Origin: Rhodothermus bifroesti
GTDB taxonomy: Bacteria > Bacteroidota > Rhodothermia > Rhodothermales > Rhodothermaceae
Direction: 5' to 3'
Assembly (NCBI RefSeq): GCF_017908595.1
Contig: NZ_JAGKTL010000004.1
Location: 1-64,000, forward strand
DNA length: 64,000 bases
The position numbers and the translations under genes were made by a program. Below the pieces are notes generated by a model. The model was not told the origin of the DNA, ran no database searches, and worked only from the letters and a program-made list of their open reading frames with translations. The stretch's first letter is position 1. Each line of letters starts with the position of its first letter. Positions 45,209 to 55,361 of the stretch are shown piece after piece.

Positions 45209-45236
45209 TTGACAACGTCGGGCAGAAGGCTATCTT
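45209..45236 (+). promoter_or_regulatory. Probable sigma-70-type promoter of ppdK
   Basis: A perfect TTGACA is followed after 16 bases by TATCTT. It ends about 50 bases before the chosen ppdK start codon, in the only gap between ppdK and the divergent glycerate kinase gene. Confidence 0.6.
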
Positions 45237-45288
45237 ATGCCGGAAATGATGCCCGATGGCAACCATAACCGCTTTACAGGAGGGGTCT

Positions 45289-47964
45289 ATGAACGCGAAA
45301 AAGTACGTGTACCGCTTCGGAGGCGGGCAGGCCGAAGGCAATAAAGACATGCGCGAGCTGCTAGGAGGCAAAGGAGCTAACCTGGCAGAAATGAGCGCCA
45401 TTGGCCTGCCAGTACCTCCTGGCTTTACGATCACAACAGAAGCCTGCGCCTACTATCACGAGCATAACGGCAAATGGCCCGAAGGCCTAGAAGAAGAAGT
45501 GCGCGCAGGCGTTCGGCACATCGAGCAGCTCATGGAGGCGGGCTTTGGCGACCCCAATAACCCACTGCTGGTATCTGTGCGCAGTGGTGCAGCGCTTTCT
45601 ATGCCAGGCATGATGGATACCGTACTCAACCTAGGCATTAACGATCGGGTCGTCGAAGGCCTTGCCCGCCGCACAGGCAATGAGCGCTTTGCTTACGATG
45701 CCTATCGTCGCTTTATTGACATGTTCGGCGATGTGGTGATGGGCGTCCATCACGAACACTTCGAAGCCGTACTCGCCGCGCTCAAAAAAGAAAAGGGCGT
45801 TAGCGAAGATACTGAGCTGGACGCCGAAGCGCTCAAAGAACTGGTGCGCCGCTACAAAGAAGTTTACCGACAGCACACAGGCTCCCTCTTCCCAGAAGAC
45901 CCCTACGAGCAACTCTACCGGGCCATCAACGCGGTCTTTGAGTCGTGGAATAGCGAGCGTGCCATTAAGTACCGCCAAATCCACAAAATCCGGGGCTTGT
46001 TGGGGACGGCCGTCAACGTGCAGGCCATGGTCTTCGGCAATATGGGCGAGCGAAGCGGCACGGGCGTCTGCTTTACCCGGAACCCAGCAACAGGCGAAAA
46101 CGAGCTCTACGGCGAGTTCTTGATTAACGCGCAAGGGGAAGACGTCGTGGCAGGCATCCGCACGCCCAAGAGCATTTCTGAAATGAAGCAGGTCATGCCC
46201 GAGCTTTATGAGCAGCTTGTACGCCTGGCCCGCCAACTCGAAGAGCATTATAAAAACATGCAGGACATCGAGTTTACGGTCCAGGAAGGGCGGCTCTTTA
46301 TTCTGCAGACGCGTAACGGCAAGCGTACGGGCGTGGCAGCTGTTAAGATTGCGGTCGACATGGTCGACGAAGGTCTTGTGGATCCCAAAACAGCTGTGCG
46401 CGACCTCGTAGAACCAGCCCACTTAGACCAGCTCCTGCATCCACGCTTTAAGTCGGAGACGGCTTACAAGGACCGGGTGATTGGCCGCGGCCTGCCGGCT
46501 TCGCCTGGTGCAGCTGTAGGCCAGGTGGTCTTTACCGCTGAAGATGCCGAAGCGTGGCGGGCTCAAGGCAAACGCGTTATCCTTGTTCGCATAGAAACCA
46601 GCCCAGAAGACGTAGGTGGCATGCATGCTGCCGAAGGCATCTTAACCTCCCGTGGCGGCATGACCTCGCATGCTGCCGTTGTCGCTCGCGGCTGGGGGAA
46701 ACCCTGCGTAGCTGGCTGCGGCGACATCGTGATCGACTACAGCACCAAGACGTTCCGCGCGGGCAACGTTGTCGTCAAGGAAGGCGACTGGATCTCCATT
46801 AACGGGTCGACGGGCGAGGTGATTCTAGGACAGGAAGCATTGGTTGAGCCCTCGCTTTCTGGAGATTTTGCCCGCTTTATGGAGTGGGTCGATCAGTTCC
46901 GCACCCTAGGCGTCCGCACCAACGCCGACACGCCGCAAGATGCCCGCAAGGCTGTTGAGTTTGGCGCGGAAGGCATCGGCCTATGCCGTACCGAACACAT
47001 GTTCTTTGAAGGCGACCGCATCCTGGCCATGCGGGAAATGATCCTGGCCACCACACTCGAAGAGCGGCGCGCTGCCCTAGCCAAGCTGCTGCCCTATCAA
47101 AAAGAGGACTTCCGGGGCATTTTCCGCGAGATGGCGGGCAAGCCGGTCACCATTCGCTTGCTCGATCCCCCACTTCACGAATTTCTCCCCCATGATGAAA
47201 AAGAGCAGCAGGAGTTGGCTCAGCAGCTGGGTATTCCTGTGGAAACCGTTCGGACCAAGGTTGAGGCGCTTAAGGAATTCAACCCGATGCTAGGCCATCG
47301 CGGCTGCCGCCTGGGCATCACCTATCCAGAGATCACCGAGATGCAAACCCGGGCTATTCTAGAGGCCGCGCTTGAGCTTAAGCAAGAAGGGGTCGACGTG
47401 CGCCCCGAAATCATGGTCCCGCTTGTAGGCACACGGGAAGAGCTGGAACACCAGCGGCGCGTGATCGAGGAAACTGCTCAGAAAGTCTTCGCAGAAAAAG
47501 GCGATCGCATCGACTTTCTCGTAGGCACAATGATCGAGGTGCCACGAGCAGCGCTCTTGGCCGACCAGATCGCCGAGGTAGCCGAATTTTTCTCGTTTGG
47601 TACCAATGACCTCACGCAGCTGACCTTCGGCTACAGCCGCGATGACGCTGGCAAGTTCCTCCCCTACTATGTCGAGCAAAAGATTCTCAAGGACGATCCG
47701 TTCCAGACGCTCGACCAGGAAGGGGTAGGCCAGCTGGTGCAGATCGGTACCGAACGCGGTCGGAAGACGCGGCCTTCGCTGAAAGTGGGCATTTGCGGAG
47801 AACACGGCGGCGACCCGGCCTCGGTAGCCTTCTGCTACAAAGTGGGGCTCGACTACGTTTCGTGCTCTCCCTTCCGCGTTCCCATCGCCCGCCTAGCAGC
47901 TGCCCAGGCTCACTTGCGTGCCGAAGCGCAAAAAGAAAAGAAAGCCGTGATGGTCGATGTGTGA
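45289..47964 (+). CDS. ppdK: Pyruvate, phosphate dikinase
   Basis: About 891 residues from the ATG at 45289, which has AGGAGGGG before it; the longer frame at 45256 lacks such a site. The N-terminal ATP-grasp domain starts [20 protein letters not shown]. The phosphohistidine domain has [23 protein letters not shown], with the swinging His near residue 461. The C-terminal TIM barrel (PEP/pyruvate site) has [10 protein letters not shown] and SFGTNDLTQ. It converts pyruvate, ATP and phosphate to PEP, AMP and pyrophosphate, in either direction. It has its own promoter and terminator. Confidence 0.96.
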   Translation: MNAKKYVYRFGGGQAEGNKDMRELLGGKGANLAEMSAIGLPVPPGFTITTEACAYYHEHNGKWPEGLEEEVRAGVRHIEQLMEAGFGDPNNPLLVSVRSGAALSMPGMMDTVLNLGINDRVVEGLARRTGNERFAYDAYRRFIDMFGDVVMGVHHEHFEAVLAALKKEKGVSEDTELDAEALKELVRRYKEVYRQHTGSLFPEDPYEQLYRAINAVFESWNSERAIKYRQIHKIRGLLGTAVNVQAMVFGNMGERSGTGVCFTRNPATGENELYGEFLINAQGEDVVAGIRTPKSISEMKQVMPELYEQLVRLARQLEEHYKNMQDIEFTVQEGRLFILQTRNGKRTGVAAVKIAVDMVDEGLVDPKTAVRDLVEPAHLDQLLHPRFKSETAYKDRVIGRGLPASPGAAVGQVVFTAEDAEAWRAQGKRVILVRIETSPEDVGGMHAAEGILTSRGGMTSHAAVVARGWGKPCVAGCGDIVIDYSTKTFRAGNVVVKEGDWISINGSTGEVILGQEALVEPSLSGDFARFMEWVDQFRTLGVRTNADTPQDARKAVEFGAEGIGLCRTEHMFFEGDRILAMREMILATTLEERRAALAKLLPYQKEDFRGIFREMAGKPVTIRLLDPPLHEFLPHDEKEQQELAQQLGIPVETVRTKVEALKEFNPMLGHRGCRLGITYPEITEMQTRAILEAALELKQEGVDVRPEIMVPLVGTREELEHQRRVIEETAQKVFAEKGDRIDFLVGTMIEVPRAALLADQIAEVAEFFSFGTNDLTQLTFGYSRDDAGKFLPYYVEQKILKDDPFQTLDQEGVGQLVQIGTERGRKTRPSLKVGICGEHGGDPASVAFCYKVGLDYVSCSPFRVPIARLAAAQAHLRAEAQKEKKAVMVDV

Positions 47965-47991
47965 GAGCGCAAACTGGCCTTAAAAAGCACC

Positions 47992-48024
47992 ACCGCCGGG
48001 TCTTAACGACCCGGCGGTTTTTTT
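47992..48024. terminator. Terminator between ppdK and the trp/his operon
   Basis: A 10-bp perfect stem ACCGCCGGGT / ACCCGGCGGT with loop CTTAACG is followed by TTTTTT on the plus strand. On the minus strand the stem is followed by GGTGCTTTTT, so it can also end the long tryptophan operon transcript. Confidence 0.93.
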
Positions 48025-48049
48025 GTCGTCATCAAGCCCTCAGCCCTAG

Positions 48050-48397
48050 TTAGCGCCTTGGCGCCAGCTGCGGCAGTGGGCTAGCGTATTGCTCGGCTAA
48101 GAGCCGATCCTGAACGATCTGGTGTAACCGCTGAAGCGCTTTGGGATTACGAGCATAGGCTTCTAGACGACGAGCCACCATGGCGGAGTCCATGCCATAG
48201 CGTGCCCAAACCGAATCGCGTAGTGCTGGCGCTTCGTCGCCCACCACGGCCTTTCGCGCAGCAAGCAAATGCAACTCAACAAGCACCTCAGCCAAGGTGC
48301 TGTCTGCAGAGGTCGTCTCGTAGGGCTCATCTGCACATCCAGCCAGCAGCAGCCCAGCGGCTACAACACCAATCCATAGCTTCCTACGATCGACCAT
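48050..48397 (-). CDS. DUF4296 family lipoprotein
   Basis: About 115 residues from the ATG at 48397; ATG 48409 is possible but puts acidic residues in the signal peptide. The lipobox is LLLAGC, so the mature protein starts at Cys with CADEPY. The rest matches the DUF4296 pattern: LAEVLVELHLLAARKA then a helical tail ALQRLHQIVQDRL. The family is confined to Bacteroidota and has no known function. It is the last gene before the terminator, 36 bases after hisG. Confidence 0.82.
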   Translation of the reverse strand: MVDRRKLWIGVVAAGLLLAGCADEPYETTSADSTLAEVLVELHLLAARKAVVGDEAPALRDSVWARYGMDSAMVARRLEAYARNPKALQRLHQIVQDRLLAEQYASPLPQLAPRR

Positions 48398-48433
48398 ATC
48401 CTCATCCAACCGAATGTACCCCCAACAAGAGGC

Positions 48434-49366
48434 TCAGGGGATCACTTTATTGAGGGGATACTCAATAATCCCTTCAGCACCGGCGCGTTTGAGCTCAGGA
48501 ATCAGGCGACGCACTTCTTTTTCTTCGATGATCGTTTCAATAGCCACCCATTCTTCCCCGTCAGAGGCTAGGGGAGAAATGGTCGGGCGCCGCAGGGCTG
48601 GCAGCATCTGGATAATTTGCTCTAAATCCGCTTTACGAGCATTCATTTTCAACCCTACGCGATGCTCCGCCCGAATAGCGCCTTCCATGAGCAACGCAAT
48701 GTTTTCAATCTTGCGGCGTTTCCAAGGGTCTTGCCAGGCTTGTTTGTTGGCGATAAGCTGCGTGTTGGACTCCATAAGCACTTCCAGAATGCGCAACCGG
48801 TTCGCCCGAAGCGAAGCGCCGGTTTCGGTCACTTCCACGATAGCATCTACCAGCTCCGGACACTTGGCCTCGGTGGCGCCCCAAGAGAATTCCACCTCGG
48901 CCTCTACGCCACGCTCGGCCAGCCAGCGCCGGGTCAGGTTAACGACTTCTGTGGCAATACGCTTACCTTGTAGATCCTGCACAGACCGAATGTCGGCGTC
49001 TTCTGCTACCGCAAGTACCCAACGCACCGGCCGCATGCTTTGCTTGGAATAGATCAGATCGGCTACCGTAACCACATCGGCGCCTGTTTCCAGAACCCAG
49101 TCTTTACCCGTGATGCCCGCATCAAAAACCCCCTCTTCCACATAACGGGCCATCTCCTGGGCGCGAACGAGCATGGCGCTGAGCTCTTCGTCGTCCGTAG
49201 AAGGAAAATAGGAGCGTTCACTAACACTGAACTTAAATCCTGCTTTTTCGAGCAGTTCCAGCGTAGCCTGTTGGAGGCTGCCTTTAGGCAGTCCTAGGCG
49301 CAGCACGCGGCGCGTCTGTGTCTTATCTGCCGCTGTGGTTACTGCAAAAGCTGTTTCTGTAGACAT
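48434..49366 (-). CDS. hisG: ATP phosphoribosyltransferase, long form
   Basis: 310 residues, which is the long form with its own C-terminal regulatory ACT-like domain (no HisZ needed). It joins ATP and PRPP in the first step of histidine synthesis. Conserved parts are [20 protein letters not shown], then [19 protein letters not shown], and the PRPP-binding region [16 protein letters not shown]. The C-terminal [30 protein letters not shown] ends like other long HisG proteins. It lies 22 bases downstream of the DUF4837 gene at the tail of the tryptophan operon, so histidine and tryptophan synthesis may be partly linked through readthrough. No other his gene is here. Confidence 0.96.
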   Translation of the reverse strand: MSTETAFAVTTAADKTQTRRVLRLGLPKGSLQQATLELLEKAGFKFSVSERSYFPSTDDEELSAMLVRAQEMARYVEEGVFDAGITGKDWVLETGADVVTVADLIYSKQSMRPVRWVLAVAEDADIRSVQDLQGKRIATEVVNLTRRWLAERGVEAEVEFSWGATEAKCPELVDAIVEVTETGASLRANRLRILEVLMESNTQLIANKQAWQDPWKRRKIENIALLMEGAIRAEHRVGLKMNARKADLEQIIQMLPALRRPTISPLASDGEEWVAIETIIEEKEVRRLIPELKRAGAEGIIEYPLNKVIP

Positions 49367-49388
49367 AGTGGATTTCTGGGTTTACCTG

Positions 49389-50492
49389 TTAAGGTATTGC
49401 TGGTTGTGCAGCCGCTTCTTCTTCACGGGTTCGAAACGTGTAGGCAATCGCCTCCATTTGGCGTAAAAACTCCCGCTTTGTAAAGCCTGGAGCAAAGACC
49501 ATCCCGTCGATCATGTAGATGCGGCCACTGGCCTGGTCGTAGAAAGCGTAGTTCACAAACGGACCGCCCATACCGGCTGGCAAAAGCTGGCCATCTGGCA
49601 TAAGGGTTACCATGTGCCACAGGCCGCGTGTTTCATAGCCATAGCGGCCTAAAAAGTTAATTGCACGCGTCTCTAAGGGCTGGCGGTAATCGATTTGGAC
49701 AAACCCTCCTGCATTCCCCTGCAGGTAGTGCCGAGCGAGCGAGTCTCGGGTGGCATAGATCCAGGCCGGAGTCAGTTTGGCTGGATCAGCGCCTTCTTCA
49801 TAGTACACAAACAGGCTTCGCCAGGTATCGGGCAGAATGCGTCGCAGCCAGACAAACCGGGTAGTATCAATAGCAATCAGATAGTCGTGCTGGACGTTAA
49901 CAGCAAAACCATGATGGGCCATCAGGGTGTCTTCGAGCGCCTGTTGGCGACCTTTTTCAAACATTTCGGCCGTAAGCCGCTCGCGGCTGGCTTCTGCAAA
50001 AGCTTCGCGCAGGCGTAGTGCACCTTCACGGATAGCGGCTACAAGCTGGGTATCGGTTGACGCTACAATGAAATACACCAATTGTCGCCGGCGCCACAAG
50101 TCATGCCGCGGCACGATCGCGGCTGTTCCCTGCTGCACCACCTGCAGCGCTTCGGCAGAAAAGGCCTGCTGCACCAGGCGTGACACGCGGCCAGAATCAC
50201 TCAGCGCAGCCACAAAGAGGACGTTTTTAAATTTTTTCACCTGATTCAGCGCATCTTGGGTTCGGGGCTCAAGCGGGCGTAACGTAAAAAGCGGTTCTGG
50301 ATTGGGCAGCGTTTGTACATAATAGCCCAGGGCAGCACGCAATGCGTCACCGACCGGCCCCTGCCACAACGCTGAATCGATCACTACCTGGATTTCGCCT
50401 TCTTCCCCAAGAGCCAGCGGCCGATAATCGACGTTTCCACACCCCCAGATCCCCACCAGAAATAAAGGCCAAAAAACCAAGCGAAAGGGCAT
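49389..50492 (-). CDS. DUF4837 family lipoprotein
   Basis: About 367 residues from the ATG at 50492, with GAGGT before it. A lipobox VGIWGC near residue 17 marks it as a lipoprotein. The sequence follows DUF4837: ALGEEGEIQVVIDSALWQGP, then RAALGYYVQTLPNPEPLFTL, and later AWIYATRDSLARHYLQGN. The family is common in Bacteroidota, with no known function. It lies between trpA and hisG, 65 bases after trpA, so it is probably co-transcribed. Confidence 0.85.
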   Translation of the reverse strand: MPFRLVFWPLFLVGIWGCGNVDYRPLALGEEGEIQVVIDSALWQGPVGDALRAALGYYVQTLPNPEPLFTLRPLEPRTQDALNQVKKFKNVLFVAALSDSGRVSRLVQQAFSAEALQVVQQGTAAIVPRHDLWRRRQLVYFIVASTDTQLVAAIREGALRLREAFAEASRERLTAEMFEKGRQQALEDTLMAHHGFAVNVQHDYLIAIDTTRFVWLRRILPDTWRSLFVYYEEGADPAKLTPAWIYATRDSLARHYLQGNAGGFVQIDYRQPLETRAINFLGRYGYETRGLWHMVTLMPDGQLLPAGMGGPFVNYAFYDQASGRIYMIDGMVFAPGFTKREFLRQMEAIAYTFRTREEEAAAQPAIP

Positions 50493-50557
50493 GGGGATGA
50501 CCTCATGTTTATGACACAATCGCCCTTAGAACGTCCACAGCCAACCTAAGTGCCCTT

Positions 50558-51385
50558 TTAAGAAGCCGGCACTGAAGTACCATACTTGAGTTCATGCACA
50601 AATCGCTGCACGGCTTCCAGTCGATCTACGAGCGACAAGCCCGCATCGTCCCACAAGCGCTCTACAAGCCGAATCAGCGCTGAGCCTACGATAAATCCAT
50701 CGGTATGTCGACCTAAGCGCAGCGCATCTTCATGTGAACGAATGCCAAATCCCACCAGCAACGGATTACGTGTAACCAGCTGACGTGCGCGTGCTAAATA
50801 GGCCTCGATGGCTTCGTGGCTTTGAAGCGTACTGCCTGTTAGGCCCGTTATGGATACGGCATATACAAAGCCAGTGGCTAACGCATCGATCTGCTGGATG
50901 CGCTCGCTTGGCGTATTGGGTGCAATAAGGTAGACCATGGCCAGACCTGCTTCTTGGGCAGCTTCGGCCAACGCTTCGCTTTCTTCAGGTGGAAGATCGG
51001 CCAAAATCAACCCATCCACGCCTGCCTGCGCGGCATCCCGGCAAAACGCCTGCATGCCATAGCGATACACTGGGTTGACATAGCCCATAAGCAGCAACGG
51101 GGTCTGGCTACGCGACCGAAAAGCCTCGGCCATGTGTAAGACATCTACCAGACGGATTCCATGACGCAGGGCGCGTTCGCTGGCGCGCTGGATGGGCACG
51201 CCTTCGGCCAAGGGATCGCTAAACGGCATGCCCAGCTCAATGAAATCGGCCCCAGCCTCATCAATGACTTTTAGAAGCTCAAGCGTACTTTCCGGATCAG
51301 GGAATCCCCCGGTCAGAAACAGTCCCATAGCCTTCTCCCTTCGGGCTCGCAGCGTTGCGAACATCGATTGCAAGCGGGTTATCAT
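50558..51385 (-). CDS. trpA: Tryptophan synthase alpha subunit
   Basis: About 275 residues from the ATG at 51385, whose ATGA overlaps the trpB stop codon. Alpha splits indole-3-glycerol phosphate. The catalytic Glu and Asp lie in [16 protein letters not shown] and in the ADLPPEES segment ([10 protein letters not shown]). The phosphate site is [11 protein letters not shown] and [10 protein letters not shown]. The tight overlap with trpB suggests coupled translation in equal amounts for the alpha-beta-beta-alpha complex. The plus-strand frames here are shadows. Confidence 0.96.
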   Translation of the reverse strand: MITRLQSMFATLRARREKAMGLFLTGGFPDPESTLELLKVIDEAGADFIELGMPFSDPLAEGVPIQRASERALRHGIRLVDVLHMAEAFRSRSQTPLLLMGYVNPVYRYGMQAFCRDAAQAGVDGLILADLPPEESEALAEAAQEAGLAMVYLIAPNTPSERIQQIDALATGFVYAVSITGLTGSTLQSHEAIEAYLARARQLVTRNPLLVGFGIRSHEDALRLGRHTDGFIVGSALIRLVERLWDDAGLSLVDRLEAVQRFVHELKYGTSVPAS

Positions 51386-52617
51386 AGGTTGTTTGTGCAC
51401 TTACGCTCCAGGTAGCGGGCAATGGTACCCATGTCTTTGTCGCCGCGGCCAGAAAGATTCACCACCACGACAGCATCCGGGCCTAGTTCTTGGGCTAAAC
51501 GGGGCAAAAAGGCAATGGCGTGGGCTGTCTCTAGCGCTGGAATGATGCCCTCGGTACGCGCCAATAGTTGCACCCCTTCGAGTGCCTCTGCATCGGTGGC
51601 CGTCACATAGGTAACGCGACCTAAATCCTTGAGATAGGCATGTTCTGGTCCTACGCCGGGATAGTCAAGCCCAGCCGAGATCGAGTGGGCCAGCAATACT
51701 TGGCCATCGTCGTCCTGTAACAGGTAGCTCAAAGCACCGTGCAGAATGCCGGGTCTGCCGCAGCTCAGGGTAGCTGCATGACGACCCTCAAGTCCCTCGC
51801 CTGCGGCCTCCACCCCATACATACGCACGCAGCGATCGGTAAGGAAAGGATAAAACAATCCCATGGCATTGGACCCCCCTCCCACGCAGGCCACCAGCGC
51901 ATCAGGAGTCTCCCGTCCCAGTTGCTCAGCCAGTTGCTGCCGCACCTCATCGCCAATGATGCGCTGAAAATCCCGAACGATCATTGGATAGGGATGGGGC
52001 CCGACTACCGAACCAATGAGGTAAAAGGTATCGTGCACATTGGTCACCCAGTCTCGGATCGCTTCATTGGTAGCATCTTTTAACGTACGACTTCCGCTTT
52101 CGACCGGCCGTACTTCGGCTCCCAAAAGCTGCATCCGTAGCACGTTGAGCCGCTGGCGCTCCACGTCCTCAGCCCCCATGTACACGATGCACTGCATCCC
52201 GAAGCGGGCACAAACCGTTGCGGTAGCCACGCCATGTTGCCCTGCGCCGGTTTCGGCAATGATGCGCTTTTTGCCCATGCGCTGGGCTAGCAGAATCTGC
52301 CCCACGGTGTTATTGATTTTGTGCGCGCCGGTATGGCACAGGTCTTCTCGCTTCAGAAATACACGCATCCCGCCCAGACGCTCGCTTAAGCGTGGCGCAA
52401 AGGTTAGCGGTGTAGGCCGCCCCACATATTCACGCAACAGCGCGGCATAGTCCTCCCAGAAGGCCGGATCCTGTCGCGCTTCAGCATACGCTTGCCGCAA
52501 GGCCTCTAGGGCTGGAATCAGAATCTCAGGGACAAAGGCACCACCATACGGTCCGAAGTGACCACGGACGTCTGGGGCTTCATAGGTAAATGCAGTGTCT
52601 AGGTTGACCGATGCCAT
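51382..52617 (-). CDS. trpB: Tryptophan synthase beta subunit
   Basis: 411 residues. Beta joins indole and serine by a PLP reaction. The PLP lysine is in [11 protein letters not shown]. The phosphate loop is [17 protein letters not shown] and the C-terminal serine contact is [12 protein letters not shown]. Residues [19 protein letters not shown] form the catalytic Glu and substrate loop. It is the TrpB1 type, in agreement with the adjacent trpA. It lies 15 bases downstream of trpF. Confidence 0.97.
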   Translation of the reverse strand: MASVNLDTAFTYEAPDVRGHFGPYGGAFVPEILIPALEALRQAYAEARQDPAFWEDYAALLREYVGRPTPLTFAPRLSERLGGMRVFLKREDLCHTGAHKINNTVGQILLAQRMGKKRIIAETGAGQHGVATATVCARFGMQCIVYMGAEDVERQRLNVLRMQLLGAEVRPVESGSRTLKDATNEAIRDWVTNVHDTFYLIGSVVGPHPYPMIVRDFQRIIGDEVRQQLAEQLGRETPDALVACVGGGSNAMGLFYPFLTDRCVRMYGVEAAGEGLEGRHAATLSCGRPGILHGALSYLLQDDDGQVLLAHSISAGLDYPGVGPEHAYLKDLGRVTYVTATDAEALEGVQLLARTEGIIPALETAHAIAFLPRLAQELGPDAVVVVNLSGRGDKDMGTIARYLERKCTNNL

Positions 52618-52632
52618 AAAACTGCTTTGTCT

Positions 52633-53289
52633 TTAGCCAAAGGCTTCTTGCTTAAGCTGGGCGCGCAGGGCATGAAACACCTCAAAAAAGTGCGCAAGTT
52701 TATCTAGATCTTTCTTTCCCGGCCTGGCCTCCACACTGCTCGACAAGTCCACGCCCAGCGGCCGCATGGTGCGCACGGCTTCTTGGAGGTTATGCACACC
52801 GATGCCGCCAGCCAGTAAGATGGGAAAATCGGCAGCAAGCTCACGTGCCACACGCCAGTTGAACGACTCGCCTGTCCCCCCCCATAGGTTCGTTTTGTGC
52901 GTATCGAGCAAAAAGTAGGCAACCCAAGGTTGGTAGGGTTCCATGAGGGCACGGAGCTGTTCGGCCGAAGCATCGTGCACCACGTGAATGGCCTTAATGA
53001 CCGGTGCATCGATCTGTGCACACCACGCTGGCGGTTCGGTACCGTGTAGCTGCACCATTGTAAACCCCACTTCTTCGATCGCTCGATTAACCGCCTCAGG
53101 CGTGGCATTCACAAACACCCCTACTTTTTCGGGGCCGTGGATCCATTCAATAATTTCTCGAGCCACCTCTGGTGCTACATAACGAGGGCTTTCAGGATAT
53201 TGAATAAAGCCCAAAAAGTCTGCCCCTGCTGCAGCGCAAAAACGCGCATCTTCTAGATTCGTGATGCCACAAATTTTGACTTTAAGCAT
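52633..53289 (-). CDS. trpF: Phosphoribosylanthranilate isomerase
   Basis: 218 residues. It opens with VKICGITNLEDARFCAAAGAD (catalytic Cys). The catalytic Asp falls in YFLLDTHKTNLWGGTGESFNW. The phosphate-binding end is LLAGGIGVHNLQEAV and GVDLSSSVEARPGKKDLDKL. It isomerises PRA to CdRP, the substrate of TrpC. It lies 10 bases downstream of trpC as a separate gene, not fused as in enterobacteria. Confidence 0.97.
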   Translation of the reverse strand: MLKVKICGITNLEDARFCAAAGADFLGFIQYPESPRYVAPEVAREIIEWIHGPEKVGVFVNATPEAVNRAIEEVGFTMVQLHGTEPPAWCAQIDAPVIKAIHVVHDASAEQLRALMEPYQPWVAYFLLDTHKTNLWGGTGESFNWRVARELAADFPILLAGGIGVHNLQEAVRTMRPLGVDLSSSVEARPGKKDLDKLAHFFEVFHALRAQLKQEAFG

Positions 53290-53299
53290 GATGTATCCC

Positions 53300-54124
53300 T
53301 CATGAACCTACCAAGCGCAATACTACTGGCCGCTCTAAGCAGGCCTGCAACTCCTGCCGTAAAGCTTCCAACGCACGGCCTGGCTCCAGCGCGCGCATAA
53401 ACGTCTCCCCAATAAGAACAGCATCGATGCCGTTACGACGCAAGTAAGCCAGCTCTTCAGCCGTACGCAACCCGCTTTCGGCTACCCGTACGATGTGCGC
53501 TGGCACGCGCTGAAGCACCCGAACCGCCTGGGTCACATCGACCTCAAAGTTGTGCAGGTTGCGATTATTGACCCCTAAAATCTCGATCCGATCCAGGTCA
53601 AGCTGGTCCAGCTCTGCTTCTGCATGCACCTCTACCAAGCACGAAAGCCCTAGCTCAGTGGCCATGTCGTAAAGTTCATGCAGTTGCACTGGGTCGAGTA
53701 GCGCTGCAATAAGCAGCACCGCATCAGCACCATAGGCACGCGCTTCAATGAGCTGGTAGGGATCGAGGATAAAATCTTTGCGCAACAGGGGAAGATCGAC
53801 CGTGCGCCGCGCGGCTTCCAAATGCTCCAAACTGCCTTGGAAAAAGTCTGGCTCGGTGAGAACCGAAATGGCGGCAGCCCCATACCATTTGTACTGTTGG
53901 GCAATGTCCGATACGTTAAATTCGCGGCGTAGAATACCCTTCGAAGGCGAAGCTTTTTTAATCTCTGCAATGATGGCTAACTCGTCCGTGCGCAATGCTC
54001 GGGCCAGCGGTAGCGTGGGACTGTGGTAATGAGCGCGTTCTTGCAAGCATGTGATAGGTATGCGGCGTTTGCGCTCTTCAAGACGTTCGCGAACGGTTTG
54101 CGCAATGCGGTCTAAAATGGTCAT
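53300..54124 (-). CDS. trpC: Indole-3-glycerol phosphate synthase
   Basis: About 274 residues from the ATG at 54124, chosen because AGGAGG lies 8 bases before it and the family starts MTILDRIAQTVRERLEERK. The frame is open back to 54232 without further similarity. The catalytic Lys is in AIIAEIKKASPSKGIL and the second Lys and Glu in LRKDFILDPYQLIEARAYG. NNRNLHNFEVD and VAESGL complete the barrel. It forms the indole ring from CdRP. The 175-base gap to trpD is the largest within the core operon. Confidence 0.96.
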   Translation of the reverse strand: MTILDRIAQTVRERLEERKRRIPITCLQERAHYHSPTLPLARALRTDELAIIAEIKKASPSKGILRREFNVSDIAQQYKWYGAAAISVLTEPDFFQGSLEHLEAARRTVDLPLLRKDFILDPYQLIEARAYGADAVLLIAALLDPVQLHELYDMATELGLSCLVEVHAEAELDQLDLDRIEILGVNNRNLHNFEVDVTQAVRVLQRVPAHIVRVAESGLRTAEELAYLRRNGIDAVLIGETFMRALEPGRALEALRQELQACLERPVVLRLVGS

Positions 54125-54299
54125 GGCGGCTTCCTCCTGGCTACAATGAATGTTCTCGGACAACGTGTATAGGCGATGACTTACCTTGGCCCCAGCGGGG
54201 CCAGTAGACACGCCGCCCGAGAAATCGTTCATCGTGGCAAAGGCATCGCCACAATGGGCCAGGTGCCAAGCGCAAGTCTGCTGTATCCATAGCCTTTCC
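54125..54299 (-). other. Intercistronic gap trpD-trpC with GC-rich hairpin
   Basis: A 175-base spacer in an operon where the other core junctions overlap or are under 25 bases. On the minus strand it contains GGCCCC-GCT-GGGGCC (54188-54202) without a T-run and a weaker GTGGC/GCCAC stem. An internal promoter, a pause or processing site, or mere drift are possible; I see no convincing -35/-10. Confidence 0.4.
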
Positions 54300-55361
54300 T
54301 TAAGCCGCTGGTTGCGTAGCAGCCGATGCAGACGCTAGCTGACCAGATACCTCGATCAAGCGTTCCAAACGCGCGCGGGCAGCCCCGCTGTCGAGGCTTA
54401 CCCGTGCTGCTTCCAAGCAGGCTTGTAGGTCGTCGCCAAAACGACCGCTTACGTAAAGGGCATAAGCCGCATTGAGCAGTACCACATCGCGGTGCGGCCC
54501 CGGATCGCCAGAAAGTACTTGACGTAGCAATTTGGCATTGGCCGTCGCATCGCCACCGCGCAACTGTTCCAGCGGTACGCGTGGTAGCCCCAATGTTTCT
54601 GGCTCAATGCGTCCAGGACGTGGCACGGCATCGCCTAGCCGATACTCATACGTTGCCGTAGGCGCCGAAAGTGAGAGCTCATCGAGCCCATCTTCGCTGT
54701 GCACGGCGACCACATGTTCGGCTCCCAACCGCGCCAGGATCGCGGCCATCGTTGCCGCCACCTCGGCACGGAAAGCCCCCACTAGCTGCCGCCGCACACC
54801 GGCTGGATTACAGAGCGGCCCCAAGATATTGAAAAACGTCCGCACGCCCAGCGCCTTGCGCACGGGCATCACATGGCGCATGGCCGGATGAAACTTTGGA
54901 GCAAAGACAAAGGCGATGCCGGTTTCTTCTAAGCAACGCTCGACCCCCGCTGCATCGAGATCGATCACGACCCCTAGGGCTTCCAAAACGTCGGCCGATC
55001 CGGCCTGCGACGAAACCGATCGGTTACCGTGCTTGACCACCGTAACACCTGCACCAGCACACACAAAGGCCGCAGCTGTTGAGATATTGAACGTACCGGA
55101 CCGGTCGCCACCTGTGCCACACAGATCGATCGCATAAGGATCTTCGGTACGCACAGGTACCGCATACTGGCGCATTACGCGGGTAAAGCCTACGAGCTCA
55201 TCCAACGTTTCACCTCGGGCACGGAGGCCCAGCAGAAAGCCTGCAACCTGCTCAGGTGCGGCTTCACCACGCATCATCACATGCATGGCCGCCTCTGCCT
55301 CTTCCTGCGAAAGCGTGCGGCCTTCGGCCAAAGCCGTCAGGTAAGGATGCAAAGGATTCAT
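54300..55361 (-). CDS. trpD: Anthranilate phosphoribosyltransferase
   Basis: About 353 residues from the ATG at 55361, which overlaps the trpG stop as ATGA. The PRPP-binding loop is DLCGTGGDRSGTFNISTAAA and the anthranilate region is VVKHGNRSVSSQAGSADVLE. Also visible are FFNILGPLCNPAG and VVAVHSEDGLDELSL. It moves a phosphoribosyl group onto anthranilate made by TrpE/TrpG. It is not fused to TrpG. Confidence 0.97.
   Translation of the reverse strand: MNPLHPYLTALAEGRTLSQEEAEAAMHVMMRGEAAPEQVAGFLLGLRARGETLDELVGFTRVMRQYAVPVRTEDPYAIDLCGTGGDRSGTFNISTAAAFVCAGAGVTVVKHGNRSVSSQAGSADVLEALGVVIDLDAAGVERCLEETGIAFVFAPKFHPAMRHVMPVRKALGVRTFFNILGPLCNPAGVRRQLVGAFRAEVAATMAAILARLGAEHVVAVHSEDGLDELSLSAPTATYEYRLGDAVPRPGRIEPETLGLPRVPLEQLRGGDATANAKLLRQVLSGDPGPHRDVVLLNAAYALYVSGRFGDDLQACLEAARVSLDSGAARARLERLIEVSGQLASASAATQPAA

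Noticed and set aside
45631-46422. 263-codon minus-strand frame inside ppdK
   Set aside because: Antisense to a strongly conserved PPDK region; no recognisable domain, no ribosome site.
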